Shown piece by piece: positions 8,640 through 16,712 of a stretch of DNA of 64,000 nucleotides; positions within the stretch are counted from its first letter, which is position 1; each line of letters begins with the position of its first letter. The notes under the pieces are model-generated. The model was not told the DNA's origin and did not search any database. It was given only the letters and a program-made list of their open reading frames with translations. The stretch is from Burkholderia territorii (lineage in GTDB: Bacteria; Pseudomonadota; Gammaproteobacteria; Burkholderiales; Burkholderiaceae). The position numbers and the translations under genes are program-made. The DNA lies in contig NZ_CADFEJ010000007.1 of NCBI RefSeq assembly GCF_902833055.1, forward strand, positions 213,912 to 277,911, given 5' to 3'.

Positions 8640-11633
8640 TTACTGGCACGCTTCGCACTCGTCGAAACCCGGATCGCCCGGACGCATCGTGCACACCGGA
8701 CCGTCTGCTTCGACCGGCGCGAGTGCCGGTGCCGCGTCGAGTGCGCCCGACGACGACGCCGCGCCGCCTGCCGCACCGAAGCCGCCGGCCGCGCCTTGCG
8801 CGCCGCCGCTGCTCGAGCCGCCCGTCGGCACCGCGTTCAGCGCGCCGTGCGCGACCGTCGACTTCTCGACGTGCGTCGCCGCCATCGTGCGCAGGTAGTA
8901 GGTCGTCTTCAGACCGCGCAGCCATGCGAGCTTGTAGACCTCGTCGAGCTTCTTGCCCGACGCGCCACCCATGTAGATGTTCAGCGACTGCGCCTGGTCG
9001 ATCCACTTCTGACGACGCGATGCCGCTTCGACCAGCCACGTCGGGTCGACTTCGAACGCGGTCGCGTAGATCGCGCGCAGGTCGGCCGGGATGCGATCGA
9101 TGCGCGACAGCATGCCGTCGAAGTACTTCAGGTCGGCGACCATTACTTCGTCCCACAGGCCGCGTTCCTTCAGGTCGCGAACGAGGTACTCGTTGACCAC
9201 CGTGAATTCGCCCGACAGGTTCGACTTCACGTACAGGTTCTGGAAGGTCGGCTCGATGCATGCCGACACGCCGATGATGTTCGAGATCGTCGCCGTCGGC
9301 GCGATCGCGACGCAGTTCGAGTTGCGCATGCCGTGCGCGGCGATGCGCGAGCGCAGCGTCGTCCAGTCGAGCGTCTCGGACGTGTCGACCTCGACATAGC
9401 CGCCACGTGCTTCCGTCAGCAGCTTCAGCGTGTCCTGCGGGAGGATGCCGCGATCCCACAGCGAGCCGCGGTAGCTCGAGTAGCGGCCGCGTTCCTCGGC
9501 CAGCTCGGTCGACGCGTAGTACGCGTAGTAGCAGACCGCTTCCATCGAACGATCGGCGAACTCGACGGCCTCTTGCGACGCGTACGGCGTGCGCAGCAGG
9601 TGCAGGCAGTCCTGGAAGCCCATGATGCCCATGCCGACCGGACGGTGCTTCAGGTTCGAGTTACGCGCCTTCGGCACCGCGTAGTAATTGATGTCGATCA
9701 CGTTGTCGAGCATGCGCATGGCGACGCTGATCGTGCGCTTGAGCTTGTCGTGGTCGAGCGCGTAGCTGCCGTCGGCCTGCTTCACCAGGTGGGCGACGAG
9801 GTTCACCGAGCCCAGGTTGCACACCGCGATTTCGGTGTCGCTCGTGTTCAGCGTGATTTCCGTGCACAGGTTCGACGAATGGACGACGCCGACGTGCTGC
9901 TGCGGCGAGCGCACGTTGCACGGATCCTTGAACGTGATCCACGGGTGGCCGGTTTCGAACAGCATGCCGAGCATCTTGCGCCAGAGCTGCTGCGCCGGGA
10001 TCTTCTTGAACAGCTTGATCTCGCCGCGCGCGACCTTCTCTTCGTAAGCCGTGTAAGCCTTCTCGAACTCCGCGCCGAACTTGTCGTGCAGGTCCGGGCA
10101 GGTCGACGGCGAGAACAGCGTCCAGTCGCCGCCTTCCATCACGCGCTTCATGAACAGGTCGGGAATCCAGTTCGCCGTGTTCATGTCGTGCGTACGGCGG
10201 CGGTCGTCGCCGGTGTTCTTGCGCAGCTCGAGGAACTCCTCGATGTCGAGGTGCCACGATTCCAGGTATGCGCACACCGCGCCCTTGCGCTTGCCGCCCT
10301 GGTTGACCGCGACGGCCGTGTCGTTGACGACCTTCAGGAACGGAACCACGCCTTGCGACTTGCCGTTCGTGCCCTTGATATGCGAGCCGAGTGCGCGCAC
10401 GCGGGTCCAGTCGTTGCCGAGACCGCCGGCGAACTTCGACAGCAGCGCGTTCTCCTTCAGCGCTTCATAGATGCCGTCGAGATCGTCCGCGACCGTCGTC
10501 AGGTAGCACGACGACAGCTGCGAGCGGTGGGTGCCCGAGTTGAACAGGGTCGGCGTCGAGCTCATGAAGTCGAAGCTCGACAGCACGTTGTAGAACTCGA
10601 TCGCGCGCGTTTCGCGGTCGATCTCGTTCAGCGACAGGCCCATCGCGACGCGCATGAAGAATGCCTGCGGCATTTCGATGCGGGTGCCGTCGACGTGCAG
10701 GAAGTAGCGGTCGTACAGCGTCTGCAGGCCGAGGTAGCCGAATTGCAGGTCGCGGTTCGCGTCGAGCGCTTCGCCCAGACGCTTCAGGTCGAACTGCAGC
10801 AGCTTGTCGTCGAGCAGGCCGGCGTCCACGCCGCGCTTCAGGAACTGCGGGAAGTACTCGGCGTAGCGCGCCGACATGTCGGCCTGCACCACCTCCTCGC
10901 CGAGGATCTCGCGACGGATCGTGTGCAGCAGGATGCGCGCCGTGACCTGGCTGTACGCCGGATCCTTTTCGATCATCGTGCGTGCTGCGAGGATCGCCGA
11001 GTCGTAGACCTGGCTCATCGGCACGCCGTCGTACAGGTTCTTCACCGTCTCCGCGACGATCGGGTCAGGGTTAACCGCGGTACCGAGGCCGTCGCATGCC
11101 GACACGATCAGCGCGCGCAGCGCATTCAGGTCGAGCGGGCGCGTGACGCCGTTGTCGACGACGTTGATGCCGGTGCTCGACTCGCCGCCCGCAGCCGCTG
11201 CTTCCTCGCCCGCATGCTGACGCTCGAGGTGACGCTTCTCGCGATACAGCACGTACGCACGCGCGACGTTGTGTTCGCCGCCGCGCATCAGCGCGAGTTC
11301 GACCTGGTCCTGGATGTCTTCGATGTGGAACGTGCCGCCGTTCGGGCGGCTGCGCACGAGTGCGCGCACGACGTTGTGCGTCAGTTGCTCGACGAGTTCG
11401 CGTACGCGCGCCGATGCCGCGCCCTGCCCGCCGTTGACGGCCAGGAAAGCCTTGGTCACCGCAATCGCGATCTTCGAAGGCTCGAACGACACCACGCTGC
11501 CGTTGCGGCGGATCACCTTGTAGTCGGCGAACGTGGCCTGCGGCGCGAGCGCCTGCGCGCCCTGTTCGGTCCCGCCGAGCGGACGGCTCGAGGCGCTCTC
11601 GTACTGGGACGTCGCGTTGTCGGTGGTTTGCAT
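8640..11633 (-). CDS. nrdA: Ribonucleoside-diphosphate reductase, alpha subunit (class Ia)
   Basis: Large catalytic and allosteric subunit; reduces ribonucleoside diphosphates to deoxy forms. 997 residues from the ATG at 11633, chosen because AGGAG lies 7 nt upstream; the frame stays open to 11762 without a ribosome-binding site. An N-terminal extension precedes one ATP-cone domain (about residues 28-130, starting YKVIRRNGSVVSFE), then the catalytic barrel with the SSCYLTTVADD cysteine region. The C-terminus ends CEACQ, giving the shuttle cysteines C993 and C996 that accept electrons from thioredoxin/glutaredoxin. Longer than E. coli NrdA (about 760) because of N-terminal and internal extensions, as in other beta-proteobacteria. 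The upstream promoter with NrdR-type boxes points to NrdR control. Confidence 0.97.
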   Translation of the reverse strand: MQTTDNATSQYESASSRPLGGTEQGAQALAPQATFADYKVIRRNGSVVSFEPSKIAIAVTKAFLAVNGGQGAASARVRELVEQLTHNVVRALVRSRPNGGTFHIEDIQDQVELALMRGGEHNVARAYVLYREKRHLERQHAGEEAAAAGGESSTGINVVDNGVTRPLDLNALRALIVSACDGLGTAVNPDPIVAETVKNLYDGVPMSQVYDSAILAARTMIEKDPAYSQVTARILLHTIRREILGEEVVQADMSARYAEYFPQFLKRGVDAGLLDDKLLQFDLKRLGEALDANRDLQFGYLGLQTLYDRYFLHVDGTRIEMPQAFFMRVAMGLSLNEIDRETRAIEFYNVLSSFDFMSSTPTLFNSGTHRSQLSSCYLTTVADDLDGIYEALKENALLSKFAGGLGNDWTRVRALGSHIKGTNGKSQGVVPFLKVVNDTAVAVNQGGKRKGAVCAYLESWHLDIEEFLELRKNTGDDRRRTHDMNTANWIPDLFMKRVMEGGDWTLFSPSTCPDLHDKFGAEFEKAYTAYEEKVARGEIKLFKKIPAQQLWRKMLGMLFETGHPWITFKDPCNVRSPQQHVGVVHSSNLCTEITLNTSDTEIAVCNLGSVNLVAHLVKQADGSYALDHDKLKRTISVAMRMLDNVIDINYYAVPKARNSNLKHRPVGMGIMGFQDCLHLLRTPYASQEAVEFADRSMEAVCYYAYYASTELAEERGRYSSYRGSLWDRGILPQDTLKLLTEARGGYVEVDTSETLDWTTLRSRIAAHGMRNSNCVAIAPTATISNIIGVSACIEPTFQNLYVKSNLSGEFTVVNEYLVRDLKERGLWDEVMVADLKYFDGMLSRIDRIPADLRAIYATAFEVDPTWLVEAASRRQKWIDQAQSLNIYMGGASGKKLDEVYKLAWLRGLKTTYYLRTMAATHVEKSTVAHGALNAVPTGGSSSGGAQGAAGGFGAAGGAASSSGALDAAPALAPVEADGPVCTMRPGDPGFDECEACQ

Positions 11634-11676
11634 GTGCAAAGCTCCTGGTGTTGGATGGTGCGGAGAGAACCGCGGA

Positions 11677-11787
11677 TTAAAACGAACGCTGCGCAAGGAA
11701 GTGCGCGAGCGGTAAGAGGCGAGCGATGCGTCGGGGAAGCCGGTTCGGTCGATGCGCGACAACCGTCCCGGTCGTGTGCTTCGTCAT
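11677..11787 (-). CDS. Possible 36-residue leader peptide upstream of nrdA
   Basis: An ATG at 11787 opens a 36-codon frame (MTKHTTGTVVAHRPNRLP...) ending 43 bp before the nrdA start, with GCAGGG about 6 nt upstream as a plausible ribosome-binding site. It lies within the transcribed leader if the promoter at 11959-11986 is used. Basic and Arg-rich, no homology recognised. It may be chance in GC-rich DNA; conservation has not been tested. Confidence 0.3.
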   Translation of the reverse strand: MTKHTTGTVVAHRPNRLPRRIARLLPLAHFLAQRSF

Positions 11788-11921
11788 GTGTACCCTGCCC
11801 CGTCGAAGTTCGCTGCGCTTGATCGCGACGCCCGGACCGCCCGGCCTGGCGCGCCGCCCTGAGAACCCTGTCCGCCGGCGTTGCCCGCCGGCCGGTGCCG
11901 CTCGGGTTTCCCCTGCGACAC

Positions 11922-11937
11922 ACACTATATCTAGTAC
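11922..11937 (-). promoter_or_regulatory. NrdR-type box 1 (promoter-distal)
   Basis: ACACTATATCTAGTAC matches 13 of 16 positions of the palindromic NrdR-box consensus as I recall it (ACACTATATATAGTGT). It lies downstream of the predicted transcription start and exactly 31 bp from the start of box 2, i.e. three helical turns, the phasing typical of paired NrdR boxes. Confidence 0.75.
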
Positions 11938-11952
11938 AGAACTGCTCAACTG

Positions 11953-11968
11953 GCACCAAGTATAGTGG
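11953..11968 (-). promoter_or_regulatory. NrdR-type box 2 overlapping the nrdA -10
   Basis: A weaker match (11 of 16) to the same consensus. It covers the -10 hexamer of the nrdA promoter, so bound NrdR would block RNA polymerase. Known NrdR function is dATP/ATP-dependent repression of nrd operons. Confidence 0.7.
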
Positions 11969-11986
11969 ACATTCGGACGAGGTCAA
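11959..11986 (-). promoter_or_regulatory. nrdA sigma-70 promoter
   Basis: On the minus strand TTGACC (11981-11986) and TATACT (11959-11964) with a 16-bp spacer. Five of six matches in both hexamers. Transcription would start near 11952, giving a leader of about 320 nt before nrdA. Confidence 0.78.
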
Positions 11987-12085
11987 AACGGATAATTTGC
12001 GGTCGAGGTCTTGACATCGCTCGCGCGCAGATACGACAAGGCATTGGTCGGAGAAAAAACTTTCCCCGGCCAAAAAACCCTGCGC

Positions 12086-12676
12086 TCAGTGCTGACGGAA
12101 AGGAAAGTATTCGGCGGAAAAGCCGGCATCGCGTGCGAAGCGTTGCCAATCGAAGTGCGGGCCCGGGTCGGTCTTGCGGCCCGGTGCGACGTCGGAATGC
12201 CCGGCCACCGCATCGATCGGGTAGCGCGCGGCGAGCGAGCGCGCGAGCACGCCGAGCGTCGCGTACTGAGCCGCGTCGAACGGCACGTCGTCCGCGCCTT
12301 CGAGCTCGATGCCGATCGAGAAGTCGTTGCAGCGCGGCCGGCCGAAGAACTCGGATGCGCCCGCGTGCCACGCGCGCTCGTCGCACGACACGAACTGCAC
12401 GAGCTCGCCGTCGCGACGGATCAGGAAGTGCGCGGACACGCGCACGCCGCGCAGATGGCTCTGGTAATAAGGGTGCGCATCGCAATCGAGGCGATTGAGG
12501 AACAGCGCCTCGATCGCATCGCCGCCGAACTCGCCGGGCGGCAGGCTGATGTTGTGGACGACGACGAGCGTCGGCACCGCGCCCGCGGGCCGCGCCTCGA
12601 AATTCGGCGACGGCGCGTGGCGCGCTTCGCGCACCCAGCCGTGCGCGTCGACCGACAGCGGCGCTGCGTCGTTCAT
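12086..12676 (-). CDS. ampD: 1,6-anhydro-N-acetylmuramyl-L-alanine amidase AmpD
   Basis: Cytoplasmic zinc amidase that cleaves the peptide from anhydro-muropeptides during cell-wall recycling; its loss commonly derepresses AmpC beta-lactamase. 196 residues from the ATG at 12676 (the open frame runs further upstream but overlaps the preceding gene). Zinc ligands are visible as H41, H160 and D170 with K168, equivalent to E. coli H34, H154, D164 and K162. The start overlaps the stop of the upstream small membrane protein by ATGA, so the two are translationally coupled. Confidence 0.95.
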   Translation of the reverse strand: MNDAAPLSVDAHGWVREARHAPSPNFEARPAGAVPTLVVVHNISLPPGEFGGDAIEALFLNRLDCDAHPYYQSHLRGVRVSAHFLIRRDGELVQFVSCDERAWHAGASEFFGRPRCNDFSIGIELEGADDVPFDAAQYATLGVLARSLAARYPIDAVAGHSDVAPGRKTDPGPHFDWQRFARDAGFSAEYFPFRQH

Positions 12677-12987
12677 CGCGCGTCGTGGCCGCTCGCGTGC
12701 GCGCCGTGGCGCTGCGCGTGCTCGGTGCTGCAGAAGTATTCGCCGCCCGCGACGACGGCGTCGCCCTTCGGCGCATGCACGCCGCATTCGGCGCAGCGAA
12801 CCATCGGTTCGGGCAGCGAGCGCGCCTCGCCGTTCGGGCGTGCCGCCCCGGCGCCGGAACCGGGCGCGCCGTCGAAGCCGCCACCGCGGCCGGTGCGCGC
12901 CTGCGCGTGCTCCTGGGCCTGGCGCAGCTTGCGCGTGAGCCACGAACCCGCGAAGAAGAGAAGAATCAGGAGAAGAATCTGTCGCAT
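12673..12987 (-). CDS. Small membrane-anchored Cys-motif protein (PP0621-like)
   Basis: 104 residues from the ATG at 12987, where the sequence begins with a strong hydrophobic helix (MRQILLLILLFFAGSWL). A charged and Gly-rich linker follows, then a C-terminal treble-clef-like motif CAECG...YFCSTEH that could bind zinc. Similar proteins next to ampD are annotated as PP0621 family or MYND-like zinc finger proteins of unknown function. The ATGA overlap with ampD and the 13-bp gap to the upstream CcsA-like gene suggest a three-gene unit. Function not known. Confidence 0.85.
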   Translation of the reverse strand: MRQILLLILLFFAGSWLTRKLRQAQEHAQARTGRGGGFDGAPGSGAGAARPNGEARSLPEPMVRCAECGVHAPKGDAVVAGGEYFCSTEHAQRHGAHASGHDAR

Positions 12988-13000
12988 CGGAGACCTGCGT

Positions 13001-13894
13001 TCAAACCACGGAGCGGTGCAGCAGCACCTCGAAAACGAACCGGCTGCCGACATACGCGAGCAGCAGCGCGGCAAACGACACGAGCACCCAACGCGCGGCG
13101 CCGCGCCCGCGCCAGCCCGACGTCTTGCGAGCCACCAGCAGGCCGCCGAACATCAGCCACGACAGCACCGCAAACACCGTCTTGTGATCGAGCCGCAGCG
13201 CGCGCGCATCGACCTGCTCGCTGAACAGGATTCCCGACGCGAGCGTGAGCGTCAGCAGCACGAAGCCGGCGCCGATCAGGCGGAACAGCAGCTTCTCGAG
13301 CGTGAGCAGCGGCGGCAGCGTCTCGAGCCAGCTCGCGATCCAGCCGGTCGAGCCGTCGCGCCCGCCGCTCCTCAGCGACTGCAGGCGCCGCTCGACCATC
13401 AGCATCAGCACCGCGTGCAGCGCGGCGATCGCGAACAGGCCATACGCGATGTTCGCGATCAGGAAGTGCATCTTGAACAGCGGCGCTGCGGCATAAGGCA
13501 GCACCCGCACGCCGCCGAACACGAGCGGCAGCAGCGACGCGCCGCATGCGAGCGGCAGCACCAGCAGGCGCAGGCTGTCGAGCGGGAAGAAGAAGCTCTC
13601 GATCCAGTAGATGCCGGCGCCGAGCCAGAACATCGCGGACAGCGCGAACGCGAAGCCGAAGACCATCGCGTCGTGCGGAAAAATCGTCATGTGCAGCAGC
13701 ACGCCGTGCGCGACGAGCGCCGCGAACAGCAGCGCGCGGCCGGCCCCGCTCATCCCCGATGCGGCGGACGCCGGAACCGGCACGGCCGGCACGCTCGCGA
13801 CGAGCGAGGTCGCGCCCTGGCGGTGCGTGCGCCAGCCTGCGACGGCGAGGCCGCCGTACAGGAATGCGGTGAGGGCATACAGTACAATATCCAT
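13001..13894 (-). CDS. CcsA-like inner-membrane protein (YpjD/CorE family)
   Basis: 297 residues with about eight predicted transmembrane helices, beginning MDIVLYALTAFLYGG. The cytochrome c assembly domain (CcmC/CcsA-like) is suggested by a tryptophan-containing stretch and histidines in membrane-flanking positions. It lies directly upstream of and divergent from ffh, the position of E. coli ypjD relative to ffh, which supports orthology. The family has been linked to cytochrome c maturation by homology and to cation homeostasis in some species; its role here is unproven. Confidence 0.88.
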   Translation of the reverse strand: MDIVLYALTAFLYGGLAVAGWRTHRQGATSLVASVPAVPVPASAASGMSGAGRALLFAALVAHGVLLHMTIFPHDAMVFGFAFALSAMFWLGAGIYWIESFFFPLDSLRLLVLPLACGASLLPLVFGGVRVLPYAAAPLFKMHFLIANIAYGLFAIAALHAVLMLMVERRLQSLRSGGRDGSTGWIASWLETLPPLLTLEKLLFRLIGAGFVLLTLTLASGILFSEQVDARALRLDHKTVFAVLSWLMFGGLLVARKTSGWRGRGAARWVLVSFAALLLAYVGSRFVFEVLLHRSVV

Positions 13895-13983
13895 GTTCGA
13901 AGTTTACACTAGGCCCCCTTCCCGCGACGGCTCCCTTTGTTCAGTTCCGTTGCGCCTTCGGGCCCCACTGTCCATCGCTCCCC

Positions 13984-15351
13984 ATGCTCGACAATCTCAC
14001 TCAACGGATGGCGCGCGTCGTCAAGACGCTGCGCGGCGAGGCCCGGCTTACCGAGGCGAACACCCAGGAGATGCTCCGCGAGGTGCGTCTCGCGCTGCTG
14101 GAAGCCGACGTCGCGCTGCCCGTCGTCCGCGAATTCATCGCCAAGGTCAAGGAAAAGGCGCTCGGCGAGGAAGTGATCAGCAGCCTGTCGCCGGGCCAGG
14201 CGCTCGTCGGCGTGGTCCAGAAGGAACTGACCGCCGTGATCGGCGGCGACTACGAAGGCAAGGCCGCCGAGCTGAACCTCGCGGTCACGCCGCCCGCGGT
14301 AATCCTGATGGCCGGCCTGCAGGGCGCCGGCAAGACGACCACCGCCGGCAAGCTCGCAAAGCTGCTGCGCGAGAAGTACAAGAAGAAGGTGCTGACGGTG
14401 TCGTGCGACGTGTATCGCCCGGCCGCGATCATGCAGCTGAAAACGGTGAGCGAACAGGTCGGCGCCGACTTCTTCCCGTCGACGCCGGACCAGAAGCCCG
14501 TCGACATCGCGCTCGCGGCCGTCGACTGGGCGAAGCGCCACTACCATGACGTGCTGATCGTCGACACGGCCGGCCGCCTCGGTATCGACGAGGCGATGAT
14601 GCAGGAAATCGCCGCGCTGCACGGCGCGCTGAAGCCGGCGGAGACGCTGTTCGTCGTCGACGCGATGCTCGGCCAGGACGCGGTCAACACCGCGAAGGCG
14701 TTCAACGACACGCTGCCGCTCACCGGCGTCGTGCTGACCAAGCTCGACGGCGATTCGCGCGGCGGTGCCGCGCTGTCGGTGCGCCACATCACGGGCAAGC
14801 CGATCAAGTTCGTCGGCGTCGCCGAGAAGCTCGACGGCCTCGAGGTGTTCCACCCGGACCGGATGGCGAACCGGATCCTCGGCATGGGCGACATCCTCGC
14901 ACTCGTCGAGGAGGCACAGCGCGGCGTCGACGTGCAGGCCGCACAGAAGCTCGCCGACAAGGTCAAGAAGGGCGGCGACTTCGACCTCAACGATTTCCGC
15001 GCGCAGATTTCGCAGATGAAGAACATGGGCGGCCTGTCGTCGCTGATGGACAAGCTGCCGGCGCAGTTCCAGCAGGCGGCGGCCGGCGCCGACATGAGCC
15101 AGGCGGAGAAATCGATCCGCCGCATGGAAGGGATCATCAGCTCGATGACGCCCGCCGAGCGCGCGAAACCCGAAATCATCAAGGCGACGCGCAAGCGCCG
15201 CATTGCAGCCGGCGCGGGCGTGCCGGTGCAGGAAGTCAACCGGATGCTGAACCAGTACGACCAGATGCGTACGATGATGAAGAAGCTGAAGGGCGGCAAC
15301 ATGCAGAAGATGATGCGCGGCCTGAAGGGCATGATGCCCGGCATGCGCTGA
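13984..15351 (+). CDS. ffh: Signal recognition particle GTPase Ffh
   Basis: Protein component of the SRP; binds signal sequences of inner-membrane proteins and, with 4.5S RNA, targets ribosomes to FtsY. 455 residues: N domain (1-90), G domain with GLQGAGKTTTAGKL (P loop, about 105-118), DVYRPAA, DTAGRL, TKLDGDSRGG, and a Met-rich M domain from about residue 325 with many MM/MK pairs near the C-terminus. Divergent from the CcsA-like gene. A TACAAT at 13883-13888 could be the -10 of its promoter, without a good -35. Confidence 0.98.
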   Translation: MLDNLTQRMARVVKTLRGEARLTEANTQEMLREVRLALLEADVALPVVREFIAKVKEKALGEEVISSLSPGQALVGVVQKELTAVIGGDYEGKAAELNLAVTPPAVILMAGLQGAGKTTTAGKLAKLLREKYKKKVLTVSCDVYRPAAIMQLKTVSEQVGADFFPSTPDQKPVDIALAAVDWAKRHYHDVLIVDTAGRLGIDEAMMQEIAALHGALKPAETLFVVDAMLGQDAVNTAKAFNDTLPLTGVVLTKLDGDSRGGAALSVRHITGKPIKFVGVAEKLDGLEVFHPDRMANRILGMGDILALVEEAQRGVDVQAAQKLADKVKKGGDFDLNDFRAQISQMKNMGGLSSLMDKLPAQFQQAAAGADMSQAEKSIRRMEGIISSMTPAERAKPEIIKATRKRRIAAGAGVPVQEVNRMLNQYDQMRTMMKKLKGGNMQKMMRGLKGMMPGMR

Positions 15352-15445
15352 TTCCGCCCGTCGGTCGGCGCGCGGGTTTTTGCCGTAGCGCGCGCTGGCC
15401 GTTCTGCCTCATCCTTATTTGTATACCGACTGCCCGCCAGAACAC

Positions 15446-15997
15446 ATGAACCGCGAAGAAGCCCTCCACATTTTCGACCACTCCGAAGAGATCGTCTCGG
15501 CCGATGCCGTCAACGCATCGATCGCCCGGATGGCCGACGCGATCCGCGCCGAGATCGGCGATGCGTTCCCGCTCGTTCTCTCGGTGATGGGCGGCGCCGC
15601 GGTGTTTACCGGGATGCTGCTGCCGCACCTCGATTTCCCGCTCGAGTTCGACTACATCCACCTGACCCGCTACCGCAACACCACGCAGGGCAGCCCGGAG
15701 ATGCACTGGCGCGTCGCACCGCGTGAATCGGTGAAGGACCGGATCGTGCTCGTGCTCGACGACATCCTCGACGAAGGCGAGACGATGGCCGCGATCCGCG
15801 ACCGCATCCTCGACATGGGCGCGAAGCGCTTCATGTCCGCCGTGCTGTGCGAGAAGACGCTCGCGAAGGCGAAACCGCTGCACCCCGACTTCTGCGGCTT
15901 CTCGGTGCCGGACCGCTACGTGTTCGGCTGCGGGATGGACGCAAAGGGCTACTGGCGCAACCTGCCGACGATCCGCGCGCTGACCGCGAACGTGTGA
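15446..15997 (+). CDS. Hypoxanthine-guanine phosphoribosyltransferase
   Basis: Purine salvage: transfers phosphoribose from PRPP to hypoxanthine or guanine. 183 residues from the ATG at 15446 (a TTG at 15419 in the same frame is a less likely start). The PRPP-binding motif VLVLDDILDEGETM is intact, as is the N-terminal SVMGGAAVF loop. The family annotation hypoxanthine-guanine phosphoribosyltransferase is common for this locus after ffh in Burkholderia. Purine specificity is inferred. A bidirectional terminator at 16025-16062 separates it from marC. Confidence 0.9.
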   Translation: MNREEALHIFDHSEEIVSADAVNASIARMADAIRAEIGDAFPLVLSVMGGAAVFTGMLLPHLDFPLEFDYIHLTRYRNTTQGSPEMHWRVAPRESVKDRIVLVLDDILDEGETMAAIRDRILDMGAKRFMSAVLCEKTLAKAKPLHPDFCGFSVPDRYVFGCGMDAKGYWRNLPTIRALTANV

Positions 15998-16024
15998 TCG
16001 CCGCCCTGCCCGCCATATAAATGG

Positions 16025-16062
16025 AAAGCGGCGCTCCGGTTTCCCGGAGCGCCGCTTTTTTT
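16025..16062. terminator. Bidirectional terminator between hpt and marC
   Basis: Twelve or more base pairs (AAGCGGCGCTCCGG with CCGGAGCGCCGCTT, 16026-16057), 4-nt loop, T run on the right and A run on the left. Serves the converging hpt and marC genes. Confidence 0.92.
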
Positions 16063-16082
16063 CATCGACCGCACCGCCCGCG

Positions 16083-16691
16083 CTACGGCTGCAACTGGTG
16101 CACGAACGCGCGAATGCCGGCCAGCAGCATCTCGACCGAGATCGCGACAAGCACGAGGCCCATCAGCCGCTCGAACGCGGCGACGGTCCGCTCGCCGAGC
16201 CACGCCTGAATCCTTTCAGCCAGCACCAGCGTGATCGCGCAGACGATCATCGTGACCGTCAGCGCGCCGACCCACTCGAACATCTTGCCCGGCGCCTGCG
16301 ACGTCAGCAGCATTACCGTCGCGAGCGCGGACGGCCCGGCAAGCGCCGGAATCGCCAGCGGCACGATGAAAGGCTCGCCGCCTGCGCGCGGATCGCTGCC
16401 GAGCGCGCCGTCCGGATGCGGGAAGATCATCCGCAACGCGATCAGGAACAGCACGATCCCGCCGCCGAGCCGCAGCGACAGGTCGGTGAGGCTCATCATC
16501 CGCAGGAAGCGGTCGCCGACCACCATGAAGAACAGCAGGATCACGAATGCGATCCCCACTTCACGCAGGATCAGCTTCACGCGCCGCTCGCGCGGCACGT
16601 CGCGCATCGCCGTGATGAACAGCGGAATGTTGCCGAGCGGATCCGTGATCAGCACGAGGAGCACGGTGGCCGACAGGAAGGTGTATTCCAC
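16083..16691 (-). CDS. MarC family integral membrane protein
   Basis: 202 residues, six predicted transmembrane segments arranged as two similar halves, starting from GTG (MEYTFLSATVLLVLITDPLG). The motif DPLGNIPLF and the later PLAIPALAGPSA repeat are typical of the MarC/UPF0056 family. The family was once linked to multiple antibiotic resistance by its name but that role was not upheld; function remains unclear. It follows proS by 21 bp in the same direction, so they are probably cotranscribed. Confidence 0.92.
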   Translation of the reverse strand: MEYTFLSATVLLVLITDPLGNIPLFITAMRDVPRERRVKLILREVGIAFVILLFFMVVGDRFLRMMSLTDLSLRLGGGIVLFLIALRMIFPHPDGALGSDPRAGGEPFIVPLAIPALAGPSALATVMLLTSQAPGKMFEWVGALTVTMIVCAITLVLAERIQAWLGERTVAAFERLMGLVLVAISVEMLLAGIRAFVHQLQP

Positions 16692-16712
16692 CGTGTCCCC
16701 CGGTTGCAGCGC

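Larger units (their letters stand above)
11634..12085. other. 452-bp region between nrdA and ampD
   Basis: Holds the nrdA promoter, two NrdR-type boxes and a roughly 320-nt leader that includes a GC-rich hairpin (near 11868-11895) and a possible short leader frame. No riboswitch could be recognised; a cobalamin element was looked for and its B12-box consensus is absent. The ampD 3' flank shows no clear intrinsic terminator. Confidence 0.6.

Noticed and set aside
8598..11822. A very long open frame of 1074 codons antisense to nrdA
   Set aside because: It is a codon-position shadow in high-GC DNA. The true gene nrdA has full family motifs; the antisense translation is Arg/Val/Asp-rich with no motif, and similar long antisense frames occur opposite secA, proS, dcw genes and obg.
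11634..11950. Cobalamin (B12) or other riboswitch in the nrdA leader
   Set aside because: Class I nrd genes can carry riboswitches in some groups, and the leader is long, but the B12-box consensus and paired core are absent. NrdR boxes explain the control better.
15352..15445. Terminator after ffh
   Set aside because: Only a short CCCG/CGGG with a T5 run is visible; too weak to distinguish from chance in this composition.
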